This document shows, one piece after another, positions 43,541 to 53,925 of a stretch of 64,000 bases of DNA. Both the position numbers and the translations under genes were made by a program. Source of the stretch: Rhizobium sp. SL86 (lineage in GTDB: Bacteria; Pseudomonadota; Alphaproteobacteria; Rhizobiales; Rhizobiaceae); NCBI RefSeq assembly GCF_026672545.1, contig NZ_JAPPRJ010000009.1:124001-188000 (forward strand), written 5' to 3'. Within the stretch, counting starts at the first letter, position 1. Each line of letters opens with the position of its first letter. Under the pieces are notes generated by a model. The model ran no database searches, was not told the origin of the DNA, and worked only from the letters and a program-made list of their open reading frames with translations.

Positions 43541-46456
43541 ATGCTCGAAAAAACCTACGATTCCGCCGCCGTCGAACCCAAGATAGCAGCCGCATGGGAT
43601 GAGGCCGATGCCTTCCGCGCCGGCGCGAACGCCAAGCCCGGCGCCGAAACCTTCACCATCGTGATCCCGCCGCCGAACGTGACCGGTTCGCTGCACATGG
43701 GCCACGCGCTGAACAACACGTTGCAGGACATCATGATCCGCTTCGAGCGTATGCGCGGCAAGGATGTGCTGTGGCAGCCGGGCATGGACCATGCCGGCAT
43801 CGCCACTCAGATGGTCGTCGAGCGCAAGCTGATGGAAGCCCAGCAGCCGGGCCGCCGCGAACTGGGCCGCGAAGCCTTCATTGAGAAGGTCTGGGAATGG
43901 AAGGCCGAATCCGGCGGCTTGATCTTCAACCAGCTGAAGCGGCTGGGTGCTTCCTGCGACTGGTCGCGTGAGCGCTTCACCATGGACGAGGGCCTGTCCA
44001 AGGCCGTTCTGGAAGTTTTCGTGACCCTCTACAAGCAGGGCCTGATCTACCGCGGCAAGCGCCTGGTCAACTGGGACCCGCATTTCGAGACGGCGATTTC
44101 CGACATCGAGGTCGAGAACCGCGAAGTCGACGGCCATATGTGGCATTTCAAGTACCCGCTGGCCGGCGGCGAGACCTACACCTATGTGGAGAAGGACGCC
44201 GACGGCAATATCGTTCTGCAGGAAGAGCGTAACTACATCTCGATCGCCACGACGCGTCCCGAGACGATGCTCGGCGACGGTGCGGTCGCCGTCCATCCGT
44301 CGGACGAACGGTATGCGGCAATCGTCGGCAAGCTCTGTGAAATTCCGGTCGGTCCGAAGGAACACCGCCGCCTGATCCCGATCATCACCGACGAATATCC
44401 GGATCCGACCTTCGGATCGGGCGCGGTGAAGATCACCGGTGCGCATGACTTCAACGACTATCAGGTTGCCAAGCGCAACAACATTCCGCTCTATCGCCTG
44501 ATGGATACGCAGGCGCAGTTGCGCACCGACGGCGAGCCTTATGCCCGCTGTGCCGAACTGGCCCTGGAGATCACCCGCTCCGGCAAGCTTCCAACGGAAG
44601 CCGAGGTCGATGACATCAACCTCGTTCCGGAAGAGTATCGCGGTCTTGATCGTTACGAGGCGCGCAAGCGCATCGTCGCCGCCATCAATGCCGAAGGCCT
44701 TGCCGTCACCGTCAAGGATGCCGAAGGCAATGACGTGCCCTACGTCGAGAACAAGAAAATCATGCAGCCGTTCGGCGACCGTTCGAACGTCGTCATCGAG
44801 CCGATGCTGACCGACCAGTGGTTCGTCGATGCCAAGACGCTGGCCGAGCCGGCCATGGCGTCCGTGCGCGAGGGCCGCACGAATTTCGTGCCGAAGAACT
44901 GGGAAAAGACCTATTTCGAATGGATGGAAAACATCCAGCCCTGGTGCATCTCCCGTCAGCTGTGGTGGGGCCACCAGATCCCGGCCTGGTACGGCCCGGA
45001 TGGACAGGTCTTTGTTGAAAAGACCGAGGAAGAGGCGCTCGATGCTGCCGTCCAGCACTATCTCGCCCATGAAGGCCCGTGGAAGGCCTGGGTGCAGGAA
45101 AAACTCGAAAACTTCGAACCGGGCGCCATCCTGACCCGCGACGAGGACGTGCTCGACACCTGGTTCTCGTCCGCGCTCTGGCCCTTCTCGACGCTTGGCT
45201 GGCCGGATGAGACGCCGGAGCTTGCGCGCTATTATCCGACGAACGTGCTCGTCACCGGCTTCGACATCATCTTCTTCTGGGTCGCCCGCATGATGATGAT
45301 GGGCCTGCACTTCATGAAGGACGAGGACGGCAACCCCGTCGAACCCTTCAACACTGTCTATGTCCATGCGCTGGTCCGCGACAAGAACGGCCAGAAGATG
45401 TCGAAGTCGAAGGGCAACGTCATCGATCCGCTCGACCTGATCGAGGAATACGGCGCCGACGCGCTGCGCTTCACGCTCGCCATCATGGCAGCGCAGGGGC
45501 GCGACGTGAAGCTCGATCCGGCCCGCATTGCCGGTTACCGCAATTTCGGCACCAAGCTCTGGAATGCGACGCGTTTTGCCGAGATGAACGGTGTCAAGCG
45601 CGACCCGCATTTCCTGCCGGAAGCGACGGTTCTCAACGTCAACCGCTGGATCCTCACGGAACTCTCCCGGACCATTGCCGACGTGACCGCGGCAATCCAG
45701 AGCCAGCGTTTCAACGATGCGGCGGCGAGCCTCTACCGTTTTGTCTGGAACCAGGTCTGCGACTGGTATCTCGAGCTCTTGAAGCCGATCTTCTCTGGCG
45801 AGGACGAGGCCGCCAAGGCGGAAGCCCAGGCCTGTGTCGCTTACGTCCTGGAGGAGACCTACAAGCTCCTGCATCCGTTCATGCCGTTCATGACGGAGGA
45901 ATTGTGGGCGCATACCGCAAGCCGCGAGAGCCTTCTGTGCCATACGGACTGGCCGGTGGCCACGTTTGCGGATGACGCGGCAGCTGCCGAGATCAACTGG
46001 CTGGTGGACCTCGTCACCGGCCTGCGCTCGGCGCGTTCGGAAATGAACGTTCCGCCTGCCGCCAAGGCTCCTTTGATCGTCGTGGGCGCCACGGCCCTGA
46101 CCGAAGGCCGTCTGCAGCGCCACGACGCCGCGATCAAGCGGCTCGCCCGTGTCGAGACGATCGAACTCGCTGACACCGCACCGCGTGGCGCGGCCCAGGT
46201 GGTTGTCGGTGAGGCCACCGCCTGCCTGCCGCTCGGCAGCCTGATCGATCTGGTCGCCGAGCGTGCCCGTATCGAAAAGTCGCGTGCAAAGACCGAGGTC
46301 GAGATCGACCGTGCGGAAAAGAAGCTTGGCAACGAGAAGTTCGTCGCCAATGCCGATCCGGAAGTCGTGGCCGCCGAGCGTGAGCGTCTTGCAGAACTGC
46401 TGGTGCTGAAGGCGAGCCTGGAGACAGCACTGCAACGAATCGACGAAGCCACCTGA
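43541..46456 (+). CDS. valS: Valyl-tRNA synthetase
   Basis: This 971-aa class I synthetase charges tRNA-Val. The HIGH-type motif PPPNVTGSLHMGHALNN lies at residues 42-58 and KMSKSKGNV near residue 622. A CP1 editing domain lies between them, and a C-terminal coiled-coil arm (after residue 900, ERARIEKSRAKTEVEIDRAE) is typical of ValRS. The ATG at 43541 gives the family N-terminus MLEKTYDSAAVEPKIAAAWD. It is a single transcription unit between two hairpins. Confidence 0.97.
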   Translation: MLEKTYDSAAVEPKIAAAWDEADAFRAGANAKPGAETFTIVIPPPNVTGSLHMGHALNNTLQDIMIRFERMRGKDVLWQPGMDHAGIATQMVVERKLMEAQQPGRRELGREAFIEKVWEWKAESGGLIFNQLKRLGASCDWSRERFTMDEGLSKAVLEVFVTLYKQGLIYRGKRLVNWDPHFETAISDIEVENREVDGHMWHFKYPLAGGETYTYVEKDADGNIVLQEERNYISIATTRPETMLGDGAVAVHPSDERYAAIVGKLCEIPVGPKEHRRLIPIITDEYPDPTFGSGAVKITGAHDFNDYQVAKRNNIPLYRLMDTQAQLRTDGEPYARCAELALEITRSGKLPTEAEVDDINLVPEEYRGLDRYEARKRIVAAINAEGLAVTVKDAEGNDVPYVENKKIMQPFGDRSNVVIEPMLTDQWFVDAKTLAEPAMASVREGRTNFVPKNWEKTYFEWMENIQPWCISRQLWWGHQIPAWYGPDGQVFVEKTEEEALDAAVQHYLAHEGPWKAWVQEKLENFEPGAILTRDEDVLDTWFSSALWPFSTLGWPDETPELARYYPTNVLVTGFDIIFFWVARMMMMGLHFMKDEDGNPVEPFNTVYVHALVRDKNGQKMSKSKGNVIDPLDLIEEYGADALRFTLAIMAAQGRDVKLDPARIAGYRNFGTKLWNATRFAEMNGVKRDPHFLPEATVLNVNRWILTELSRTIADVTAAIQSQRFNDAAASLYRFVWNQVCDWYLELLKPIFSGEDEAAKAEAQACVAYVLEETYKLLHPFMPFMTEELWAHTASRESLLCHTDWPVATFADDAAAAEINWLVDLVTGLRSARSEMNVPPAAKAPLIVVGATALTEGRLQRHDAAIKRLARVETIELADTAPRGAAQVVVGEATACLPLGSLIDLVAERARIEKSRAKTEVEIDRAEKKLGNEKFVANADPEVVAAERERLAELLVLKASLETALQRIDEAT

Positions 46457-46480
46457 AGCGACAGCATTTTTTCGTCTCGT

Positions 46481-46509
46481 GGCCCTGCAGAGTCGCCCTC
46501 TGCAGGGCC
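46481..46509 (+). terminator. Hairpin after valS
   Basis: A perfect 12-bp stem GGCCCTGCAGAG (46481-46492) with 46498-46509 and a 5-nt loop, followed by only a short T-stretch. Likely transcript end of valS. Confidence 0.6.
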
Positions 46510-46812
46510 ATTTGCATTCAAGGTCTGCATCCGGCCGGGCTAAGGCAGGCAAATGTGGCAAAAATTCGCGTTTCGGCACATTGTTGCGGAATTGCAACGT
46601 TTGTTTCTGGTTTGAAACAAATTTCCCTGAAATCGTTCATGTGAGCCACAATGAGGAAATCCGTTCCTCTGAGTCGGTTTTTCGGGCCGTTGGTTCAGAA
46701 GTTTACGTAAAATAATAGAATTGTTGTTGCGGTGCGGTATCTGTTTCGGAGATTGTCTTTTGATTCTGCGCAGTTACGCTGTGGCAGTCACTTACCTGGG
46801 AGTGGGAGAATT

Positions 46813-48045
46813 ATGGTAAGAAACACGATTATGCGGGGGCTGCTTGCCACGGCAGCTGTCTGCGCGGTTCACACCTCGGCCACGGCGGGCGGCCTTGAGC
46901 GTGGCGGCTACAACATCGATCTCTTGTTCGATCCGTCTTCCGTTGCGGTGGAATCAAGCGCGACCTACGTGTCGCCACAGCGCAAGCTGAAGAACGTTCA
47001 GGACATTGACCGGACGGATGGGCTTGGGTCCGACGGGCGCAATGGCGGCACGACGACGGCCGATGACGCGGAGGGCTATTGGGTGCCGCGCGTCGGCGTG
47101 AAGGCTGGTTTCGGGGACAGCGTCGACTGTATGGCTGATTATTCTCAGCCATGGGGTGCACACACAAAGCCGGGCGCCAACTGGCGCGGCGCCAACGAAA
47201 ATATCGAGACGAAGGTCGAGAGCGACAACTACGCTGTCACCTGCTCTTACAAGTTCGATCTGGGCAAGGGTCAGTTGCGTCTGATCGGCGGTGGCTTCTA
47301 CCAGGAAGTCAGCGGCTTCAAGGAGCGTCTTGTCGTGCCGGCAAGCGCAACGCCGTTCGGCAACGGGATCGGTCGCCTGGAACTGGCCGGTGACGGTTGG
47401 GGCTGGCGCGCTGGTCTCGCTTACGAGATCCCGGAATATGCCTTCCGGACGAGCCTCGTCTACAACAGCGAAGTCGATCTCGACGACATCACGGGAACGC
47501 TGGATCTGCGCACCGTCAACGGTCGTCTGCTCAACGTGTTCGGCGCCCAGAAGATGCCTGATACACTTGAACTGAAGATGCAGACCGGCGTCGCGCCGGG
47601 CTGGCTGGTGTTCGGTTCGGTAAAGTGGGTCGACTGGAGCCAGCTCTCGACGATCCCGTTCTGTGTCGTTGGTACGGTGTCCACCTGCACGACCCGCAGT
47701 CAGGTGACGTCCCTCGATCTCGGTTATCGCGATGGCTGGACGATCAGCGGCGGTGTCGGCCACAAGTTCAACGATCAGTGGAGCGGTGCGCTGAGCCTGA
47801 CCTGGGATCGCGGCACGAGCCAGGGATATGGCACGCTGACTGACACCTGGACGGTTGGTGCCGCAGTCTCCTATTCGCCGAGCCAGAACGTCGAGCTGCG
47901 CCTTGCCGGTGCTCTTGGTGTCCTGACGAGCGGTTCGTCTGGTCCGGTGACGATCGATGGTATCAGCTACGGTAGCGATACGCGCTATGATTTCGAAGAT
48001 GATCTCGTGGCGGCCATTTCGACCTCTCTGAAGATCAAGTTCTGA
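46813..48045 (+). CDS. OmpP1/FadL-family outer membrane transporter
   Basis: This 410-aa protein has a signal peptide (IMRGLLATAAVCAVHTSATA, cut near TAGG), a FadL-like hatch segment (GGLERGGYNIDLLFDPSSVA) and a beta-barrel rich in alternating hydrophobic strands. It ends in the outer-membrane signature SLKIKF with C-terminal Phe. FadL proteins move long-chain fatty acids or aromatics across the outer membrane. The ATG at 46813 lies 4 nt after GGGAG. It is monocistronic, with a long AT-rich upstream region and a strong terminator downstream. Confidence 0.88.
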   Translation: MVRNTIMRGLLATAAVCAVHTSATAGGLERGGYNIDLLFDPSSVAVESSATYVSPQRKLKNVQDIDRTDGLGSDGRNGGTTTADDAEGYWVPRVGVKAGFGDSVDCMADYSQPWGAHTKPGANWRGANENIETKVESDNYAVTCSYKFDLGKGQLRLIGGGFYQEVSGFKERLVVPASATPFGNGIGRLELAGDGWGWRAGLAYEIPEYAFRTSLVYNSEVDLDDITGTLDLRTVNGRLLNVFGAQKMPDTLELKMQTGVAPGWLVFGSVKWVDWSQLSTIPFCVVGTVSTCTTRSQVTSLDLGYRDGWTISGGVGHKFNDQWSGALSLTWDRGTSQGYGTLTDTWTVGAAVSYSPSQNVELRLAGALGVLTSGSSGPVTIDGISYGSDTRYDFEDDLVAAISTSLKIKF

Positions 48046-48063
48046 TCAACCATGTTGATATCT

Positions 48064-48101
48064 GAAGGGCCCGGTTCCAACGACCGGGCCCTTCTTTGTT
48101 T
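48064..48101 (+). terminator. Intrinsic terminator after the FadL-like gene
   Basis: GAAGGGCCCGGT (48064-48075) pairs with 48083-48094, followed by TTTGTTT. Confidence 0.88.
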
Positions 48102-48602
48102 AGACTTGCCGGTGGCCAGACCTTCGTGACGAATCTGCAACAGTTTTTTTGCACATTCATGCCTATCGTTTCCGTCGAAGGTTTTGTCTACTTCCCGCCA
48201 CAAACGAGGCGCAGCGAAGAGAGCAGCAAAGTGTGCGGACCTGCGGGGGCGGGGCGCGTGACGGGTAAAAATGGGCGAATTCTCTTTTGAAATGGCAGGG
48301 ATGGCCGCGGTCGATACAGTCGTATCGTTTCGACGGGCTTCCAGTTCATGTGTCGCAGACAGGGGTCGCAGTATTGCCGAAAACGCAGCCTACAGTCGTT
48401 TTGCCTTGCGATCGTCCGCAAGGCTGGCGGCACGGCCAAAAATGGTCCGTTTTACTGGTTCGGTTGAGAATAGCGTGTTCGGAGTACAAAAGATGACCCG
48501 TCATCGGAATTGCAATGGCTTCCTCACAGAAGCCGATGGAACGTCAATGGACCGCTTATTCTCCCGTACTCTAACCACCGGCATGGTTAAGGAAATCTGA
48601 AC
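48102..48602 (+). promoter_or_regulatory. Long exoR upstream region, no credible gene
   Basis: About 500 bp with only weak frames. Long leader and promoter regions upstream of exoR are expected because its expression is feedback-controlled in rhizobia through the ExoS/ChvI system. No ChvI box could be assigned by eye. Confidence 0.4.
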
Positions 48603-49400
48603 ATGCCGCAATTATCCTTGCCCGGTGCCGGGATGCTCGCATTCGGCCTCATGATCGGACTGCTGCCGGCGCAGCCCTGTTTTTCCTTCGACATAAATTC
48701 CGGTGTCAGCAAGGAGTCGGGTCCCTTCGATCTCTTCAAGTTCGGCTTCAAGGCCTATAAAAACGGTCAGAAGCAGGATGCCGTGGAAGCCTATCGTTAT
48801 GCGGCGGAGAAGGGCCATACCGGTTCGCGCTGGGCGCTGGCCAATATGTATGCCGATGGCGATGGTGTCGCCCAGAACGATCTGGAAGCCTTCAAGATCT
48901 ACAGCGAGATCGCCAGTCAGGGTGTCGAGCCCGGTTCGGAAGACACCGGCTTTTTCGTCAATGCGCTTCTCGCTTTGGCTGATTATTACCGGCACGGCAT
49001 TCCGGGAACGGCGGTGAAGACCGATCTGACCCAGGCGCGCCAGATCTATTTCCAGGTTGCCTCCACATTCGGTGTGGCCGAAGCGCAGTTCCAGCTTGCC
49101 CGTATGATGATGACGGGTGAGGGTGGCAGCGCCAACGTGCAGCAGGCAAAGAAATGGCTGAACCAGGCCCGCAAGGCGGGTCATCCGGGTGCCATGGCGA
49201 TCTTTGGCAACGTGCTCTTCCAGGAGGGCCAGACCGTGCGCGGCCTTGCCTTCCTCACCGCAGCGCTGGACCGTTGCAGCAAGCGGGATTGCCCCTGGAT
49301 GGAAGAAATGCAGGAAAACGCCTTTGCGCTGTCGAGCGAAGGTGACCGCCGCAGCGCCGTGGCGCTTGCCCAGCAGTTTGCCGCCGGCGCAACGGAATAG
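48603..49400 (+). CDS. exoR: Exopolysaccharide regulator ExoR (Sel1-repeat periplasmic protein)
   Basis: This 265-aa protein matches ExoR closely: signal peptide (residues 1-28), mature start FDINSGVSKESGPFDLFKFG, and four Sel1-type repeats (for example AAEKGHTGSRWALANMYADG, GVAEAQFQLARMMMTGEGG). ExoR is a periplasmic inhibitor of the sensor kinase ExoS/ChvG; its proteolysis in acid releases the kinase and switches succinoglycan, motility and host-associated genes. Length agrees with the S. meliloti protein (about 268 aa). No exo biosynthesis genes are adjacent. Confidence 0.95.
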   Translation: MPQLSLPGAGMLAFGLMIGLLPAQPCFSFDINSGVSKESGPFDLFKFGFKAYKNGQKQDAVEAYRYAAEKGHTGSRWALANMYADGDGVAQNDLEAFKIYSEIASQGVEPGSEDTGFFVNALLALADYYRHGIPGTAVKTDLTQARQIYFQVASTFGVAEAQFQLARMMMTGEGGSANVQQAKKWLNQARKAGHPGAMAIFGNVLFQEGQTVRGLAFLTAALDRCSKRDCPWMEEMQENAFALSSEGDRRSAVALAQQFAAGATE

Positions 49401-49477
49401 CCGGAAGACTGAGGGCGCGATCGCCAGCCGTCAGCAAACCCGCCACAGGTTATCGTGCTGTGGCGAGGGCTGCTCGC

Positions 49478-50263
49478 TCAGAACGAAAAATAGCCGACCA
49501 CCGGTACGTGGTCCGATGGTTTTTCCCAGGCTCGCACATGTTTTTCGATGCTGGTGGAGGTAAGCCTGTCGGCGGCTTCCGGTGAGAGCAGCAGGTGATC
49601 GATGCGGATGCCGTTGTTCTTCTGCCAGGCGCCGGCCTGATAATCCCAGAATGTGTAGAGTTTTGTCTGGTCGGTCGTGGCTCGCACCGCATCGGTCAGG
49701 CCGAGCTGTTCCAGCCGGCGGAAGGCCGCGCGCGTCTGTGGCAGAAACAGCGCGTCCGTCTCCCAGGCGCGCGGATCGAAACAATCATGCGGCTCGGGAA
49801 TGACATTGTAGTCGCCCGCCAGAATCAGCGGTTCTTCCAGACGCAGAAGCGCCTCGGCATGCCGGCGAAGCCGTTCCATCCAGGCGAGCTTGTAGGGATA
49901 TTTCACCGGATCGTCGGCGGGGTTGCCGTTCGGCAGATAGATCGATGCGACCCGGATGACGCCGGATGGGACCGAAAACACCGCCTCGATATAACGTGAC
50001 TGCTCATCGTTCTCGTCACCGGGAAGCCCGCGCATCACCTCGTCCGGTTTTGTTTTCGACAGGATGGCGACGCCGTTGAAGCCCTTCTGGCCATGCGTTT
50101 CGACGTGGTACCCGAGCGCCTCGATCTCCAGGCGCGGAAAACCTTCGTCGACCGACTTGATCTCCTGGAGGCACACGATATCCGGCGCGGAATCGCTCAG
50201 ACACTGGCGGAGATTGTCGATGCGTGCCTTGACGCCGTTGATGTTCCAGGTGGCAATCTTCAT
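49478..50263 (-). CDS. xthA: Exodeoxyribonuclease III
   Basis: This 261-aa protein is an ExoIII-type AP endonuclease/3'-5' exonuclease acting in base-excision repair. The metal and catalytic motifs are present: WNINGVKARI, Glu in LQEIKS, YLPNGNP, the AGDYNVIP loop and C-terminal RIDHLLLS with SDHVPVV. The ATG at 50263 gives the family N-terminus MKIATWNINGV; 21 open codons upstream are unlikely coding. It is convergent with exoR. Confidence 0.95.
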   Translation of the reverse strand: MKIATWNINGVKARIDNLRQCLSDSAPDIVCLQEIKSVDEGFPRLEIEALGYHVETHGQKGFNGVAILSKTKPDEVMRGLPGDENDEQSRYIEAVFSVPSGVIRVASIYLPNGNPADDPVKYPYKLAWMERLRRHAEALLRLEEPLILAGDYNVIPEPHDCFDPRAWETDALFLPQTRAAFRRLEQLGLTDAVRATTDQTKLYTFWDYQAGAWQKNNGIRIDHLLLSPEAADRLTSTSIEKHVRAWEKPSDHVPVVGYFSF

Positions 50264-50338
50264 GAAAAAGGGATTCCTTGATGCGGATCCCTTTTTATCG
50301 CATGGGCGGCCCTTGGGAAGCCTCAAATGCCGCTTTCC

Positions 50339-50671
50339 TCAGATGGAAAAGCTGGTGCCGCAGCCGCAGCTCGCCACCGCATTCGGGTTCTTGATCTGGA
50401 ACGACTGACCGAGCAGGTTGTCGACGAAATCGATCTCCGAGCCCGTCATGTAGACGAGCGACAGGCTGTCGATCAAAACCTTGGCATCGCCTTTGGCGAT
50501 CACCAGGTCGTCGTCCTGCGGGGCCTCGACCAGATCAAATTTGTAGGAAAAGCCGGAACAGCCTCCGCCTTCGACGGAAACGCGAAGGGCCTGCTTGGAG
50601 GCGTCGGCGCTGACGATTTCTGCGATCCGCTTGGCGGCCGCTTCGGAAAGGGTAACGGGTTGTTCGCTCAT
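50339..50671 (-). CDS. erpA: Iron-sulfur cluster insertion protein ErpA
   Basis: This 110-aa A-type Fe-S carrier has the three conserved cysteines in GGGCSGFSY and [10 protein letters not shown]. It transfers 2Fe-2S or 4Fe-4S clusters to apoproteins. Size and C-terminal motif match ErpA/HesB-like proteins of alphaproteobacteria; discrimination from IscA is by overall family feel. It is divergent from dgt and possibly co-transcribed with xthA, 75 bp downstream. Confidence 0.92.
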   Translation of the reverse strand: MSEQPVTLSEAAAKRIAEIVSADASKQALRVSVEGGGCSGFSYKFDLVEAPQDDDLVIAKGDAKVLIDSLSLVYMTGSEIDFVDNLLGQSFQIKNPNAVASCGCGTSFSI

Positions 50672-50819
50672 TTTCTTGCCCTTCTGCCGGGGTCAAGGCC
50701 CGGAGATTGCCGTGATCGGCTTTGCGCTGTCACGCTCTATAGGTATGAAGGGTGAAATCAAGCGTCAATGGTGCTTCGCATGTGCCGGGCGCAAGACCTA
50801 CATGAGTGCAGGGGTTCCG

Positions 50820-52037
50820 ATGACGATCGATACACGCAGTCTGGGATTTGGCTCCGGAGAGCGGGCCGTCTACGCCGCCGATCCCTGGGCGACCCGCGGG
50901 CGGCTCGTTCCGGAAGGCTCCTCGCTCACGCGGTCCGAATTCCAGCGCGACCGCGACCGCATCGTCCATACCACCGCCTTTCGCAGGCTCAAGCACAAGA
51001 CGCAGGTTTTTATCGGCGTCGACGGTGATCATTACCGCACGCGCCTGACCCACACGATCGAGGTGGCGCAGATCGCCCGTGCGCTCGCGCGGGCCTTGAA
51101 GCTTGACGAGGATCTCGCCGAAGGCGTGGCACTTGTCCATGATTTCGGCCACACGCCCTTCGGCCATACCGGCGAGGATGCCCTGCACGAGTGCCTGCAG
51201 CCCTATGGCGGCTTCGACCACAATGCGCAGTCGCTGCGAATCGTCACCAAGCTCGAGCGGCGTTACGCCGAGTTCGACGGCATCAATCTCACCTGGGAAA
51301 GCCTGGAGGGTCTCGTCAAACACAACGGTCCGCTGGTGGACAAGATCGGCGCCGGAACGCGCGGACCCGTGCCGCAGCCGATCCTCGATTATTGCGAGCT
51401 GAACGACCTGGAACTGTCAAGTTTTGCCAGCCTTGAGGCGCAGGTTGCGGCGATCGCCGATGACATCGCCTACAATACGCACGACATCGATGATGGTCTG
51501 CGCTCCGGTTACCTGACATTCGAAATGCTGGAGGATGTGCCGTTCCTCGCGGCCATGATGCAGGAGGTGCGGGCAAAATATCCGCACCTGGAACCGGCCC
51601 GTTTTGCCAACGAAATCATGCGCCGACAGATCACCCATATGGTGGAGGATGTGATTGGCGTGGCACAGGACCGATTGTCGCTGCTAAAACCCCAGAGCGC
51701 GACCGATGTCCGGCAGGCCGATCACGTCATCGCGACCTTTTCGCCTGACATGATGGAAACCGATCGCGCCATCAAGAAGCTTCTGTTCTCACGTATCTAT
51801 CGCCATCCGGACATCATGGAGATCCGGGCAGGGGCGGCACGCATCGTCACCGACCTATTCCACGCCTACATGGCAGATCCCAGCCAGATGCAGAGCCATT
51901 ACTGGGTCAGCCACATTGCGGGGCTGAGCGAGGCGGCCAAGGCCCGGCATGTGGGCGATTATCTGGCCGGCATGACCGACACCTATGCGCTGAAGGCGCA
52001 TCGCCGGATGTTTGACCATACCCCGGATTTGGGCTAG
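50820..52037 (+). CDS. dgt: Deoxyguanosinetriphosphate triphosphohydrolase-like protein
   Basis: This 405-aa HD-superfamily protein carries the metal site His ([12 protein letters not shown]), HD ([14 protein letters not shown]) and a later Asp ([17 protein letters not shown]). Such enzymes hydrolyse dGTP or other dNTPs to deoxynucleoside and triphosphate. It is of the shorter alphaproteobacterial type-2 class, which lacks an insert found in E. coli Dgt. The ATG at 50820 fits the family ([12 protein letters not shown]); upstream open codons have no ribosome binding site of quality. It is followed by argS. Confidence 0.92.
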   Translation: MTIDTRSLGFGSGERAVYAADPWATRGRLVPEGSSLTRSEFQRDRDRIVHTTAFRRLKHKTQVFIGVDGDHYRTRLTHTIEVAQIARALARALKLDEDLAEGVALVHDFGHTPFGHTGEDALHECLQPYGGFDHNAQSLRIVTKLERRYAEFDGINLTWESLEGLVKHNGPLVDKIGAGTRGPVPQPILDYCELNDLELSSFASLEAQVAAIADDIAYNTHDIDDGLRSGYLTFEMLEDVPFLAAMMQEVRAKYPHLEPARFANEIMRRQITHMVEDVIGVAQDRLSLLKPQSATDVRQADHVIATFSPDMMETDRAIKKLLFSRIYRHPDIMEIRAGAARIVTDLFHAYMADPSQMQSHYWVSHIAGLSEAAKARHVGDYLAGMTDTYALKAHRRMFDHTPDLG

Positions 52038-52102
52038 GCACCCCACCAAACGAACCTTGACGGGCCGTTCCACGGGACGGTCCGCATGCTGGGATGCAGC
52101 AC

Positions 52103-53860
52103 ATGAACCTTTTTGCCGAATTCGAAGTCCGCATCAAAGCCGCTCTGGAAGCGATCGATATCGTGAAGGAAAAGCGCGACAGCGTCGATTTCAGCCGCGT
52201 CACCATCGAGCCGCCGCGTGATTCGAGCCACGGTGACGTCGCAACGAACGCTGCGATGGTTCTGGCAAAGCCGCTCGGCACCAATCCGCGAGCGCTCGCC
52301 GACATCATTGCCGCAAAGCTGAAGGAAGACGCCGACATCATCGAGGTGACGGTCGCCGGCCCGGGCTTCATCAACATCCGCCTGTCGTTGTCCTATTGGC
52401 AGAACCTGCTGGCCGGCATGATCAAGGCGGGCACCGATTACGGCCGCTCGAGCGTCGGTGCTGGCAAGAAGGTCAATGTGGAGTTCGTCTCCGCCAATCC
52501 GACCGGCCCGATGCATGTCGGCCATTGCCGTGGCGCCGTTGTGGGCGATGCGCTGGCCAACCTCATGGGCTTTGCCGGTTACGAGGTGGCCAAGGAATAC
52601 TACATCAACGATGCCGGCTCACAGATCGATGTGCTGGCGCGCTCCTGCTTCATTCGCTACCGCGAAGCGCTGGGGGAGACTGTCGGTGAGATCCCGGCTG
52701 GTCTTTACCCGGGCGATTATCTGGTGCCGGTTGGCCAGGCGCTCGCCAAGGAATTCGGTACCCGTCTGCACAACATGCCGGTCGAAGACTGGATGCCGCT
52801 CGTCAAGGAGCGCGCCATCGATGCGATGATGGTCATGATCCGCGAGGATCTGGCCGCTCTCAACGTGCATCACGACATCTTCTTCTCCGAGCGGACCCTG
52901 CATGCCGATGGCGGCGCGCCGATCCGCCAGGCGATCAACGATCTGACCTTCAAGGGCCATGTCTATCGCGGCACCTTGCCGCCGCCGAAGGGGCAGCTGC
53001 CGGAAGATTGGGAAGATCGCGAACAGACGCTGTTCCGCTCGACAGATGTCGGCGACGATATCGACCGGCCGCTCATCAAGTCCGACGGCAGCTATACCTA
53101 TTTTGCCGCCGACGTTGCCTATTTTAAGGACAAGTTCGAGCGCGGTTACGACGAGATGATTTACGTGCTCGGCGCCGACCATGGTGGCTATGTCAAGCGG
53201 CTTGAGGCGGTTGCCCGCGCCGTCTCCGGCGGATCTGCGAAGCTCACCGTGCTTCTGTGCCAGCTCGTGAAGCTTTACCGCAACGGCGAGCCGGTCAAGA
53301 TGTCGAAGCGCTCCGGCGACTTCGTCACCTTGCGTGAGGTGGTGGAGGAAGTGGGGTCGGATTCGGTCCGTTTCATGATGCTCTACCGCAAGAACTCCGA
53401 GCCGCTGGATTTCGATTTCGTCAAGGTGACCGAGCAGTCGAAGGACAATCCGGTTTTCTACGTGCAGTATGCCCATGCCCGCTGCATGTCGGTGTTCCGC
53501 CAGGCCGCAGAAGCGTTTCCGGATCTGGATTTCGAATCACTTGATCTTTCCGAAGCCGTTTCGGAGATCAAGGATCCTGCTGAAATGCAGCTTGTTGCCA
53601 AATTGGCCGAATATCCGCGTCTGATTGAGGCCGCTGCACAGTCGCAGGAGCCCCATCGGCTTGCTTTTTACCTCTATGATCTGGCAAGCTCCTTCCATGC
53701 GCATTGGAATAAGGGCAAAGATAATCCCGACTTACGGTTTGTTAAGGATAACGACCGAAAATCCAGCATCGCCAGACTTGGGTTGGTGCGCGCCGTAGCG
53801 TCTGTTCTGAAATCTGGTCTTGCCATAACCGGCACGACCGCTCCGGACGAGATGCGATAA
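52103..53860 (+). CDS. argS: Arginyl-tRNA synthetase
   Basis: This 585-aa class I synthetase charges tRNA-Arg. The HIGH-type motif is [19 protein letters not shown], and the KMSKS equivalent is [13 protein letters not shown]. The C-terminal anticodon-binding helix bundle (DALR domain) ends in [24 protein letters not shown] sequence. An N-terminal Arg-tRNA recognition domain occupies the first 100 residues. The ATG at 52103 ([11 protein letters not shown]) is preferred over one three codons upstream. It lies 65 bp after dgt and 65 bp before the SPOR gene. Confidence 0.96.
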   Translation: MNLFAEFEVRIKAALEAIDIVKEKRDSVDFSRVTIEPPRDSSHGDVATNAAMVLAKPLGTNPRALADIIAAKLKEDADIIEVTVAGPGFINIRLSLSYWQNLLAGMIKAGTDYGRSSVGAGKKVNVEFVSANPTGPMHVGHCRGAVVGDALANLMGFAGYEVAKEYYINDAGSQIDVLARSCFIRYREALGETVGEIPAGLYPGDYLVPVGQALAKEFGTRLHNMPVEDWMPLVKERAIDAMMVMIREDLAALNVHHDIFFSERTLHADGGAPIRQAINDLTFKGHVYRGTLPPPKGQLPEDWEDREQTLFRSTDVGDDIDRPLIKSDGSYTYFAADVAYFKDKFERGYDEMIYVLGADHGGYVKRLEAVARAVSGGSAKLTVLLCQLVKLYRNGEPVKMSKRSGDFVTLREVVEEVGSDSVRFMMLYRKNSEPLDFDFVKVTEQSKDNPVFYVQYAHARCMSVFRQAAEAFPDLDFESLDLSEAVSEIKDPAEMQLVAKLAEYPRLIEAAAQSQEPHRLAFYLYDLASSFHAHWNKGKDNPDLRFVKDNDRKSSIARLGLVRAVASVLKSGLAITGTTAPDEMR

Positions 53861-53925
53861 GCACGCCACCATTTCCCCACAAAGCGCTGGCATTGGTGCG
53901 TTGGCGTAGGTGAGTGGACGAGGGA

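Noticed and set aside
42452-46597. A 1381-codon minus-strand frame opposite popZ and valS
   Set aside because: It mirrors two certain plus-strand genes in high-GC DNA; its translation is Arg/His/Asp-rich with no recognisable domain. Antisense shadow.
48271-48600. A 109-aa frame in the exoR upstream region
   Set aside because: No ribosome binding site, no recognisable fold, ends 2 bp before exoR; more likely promoter/leader.
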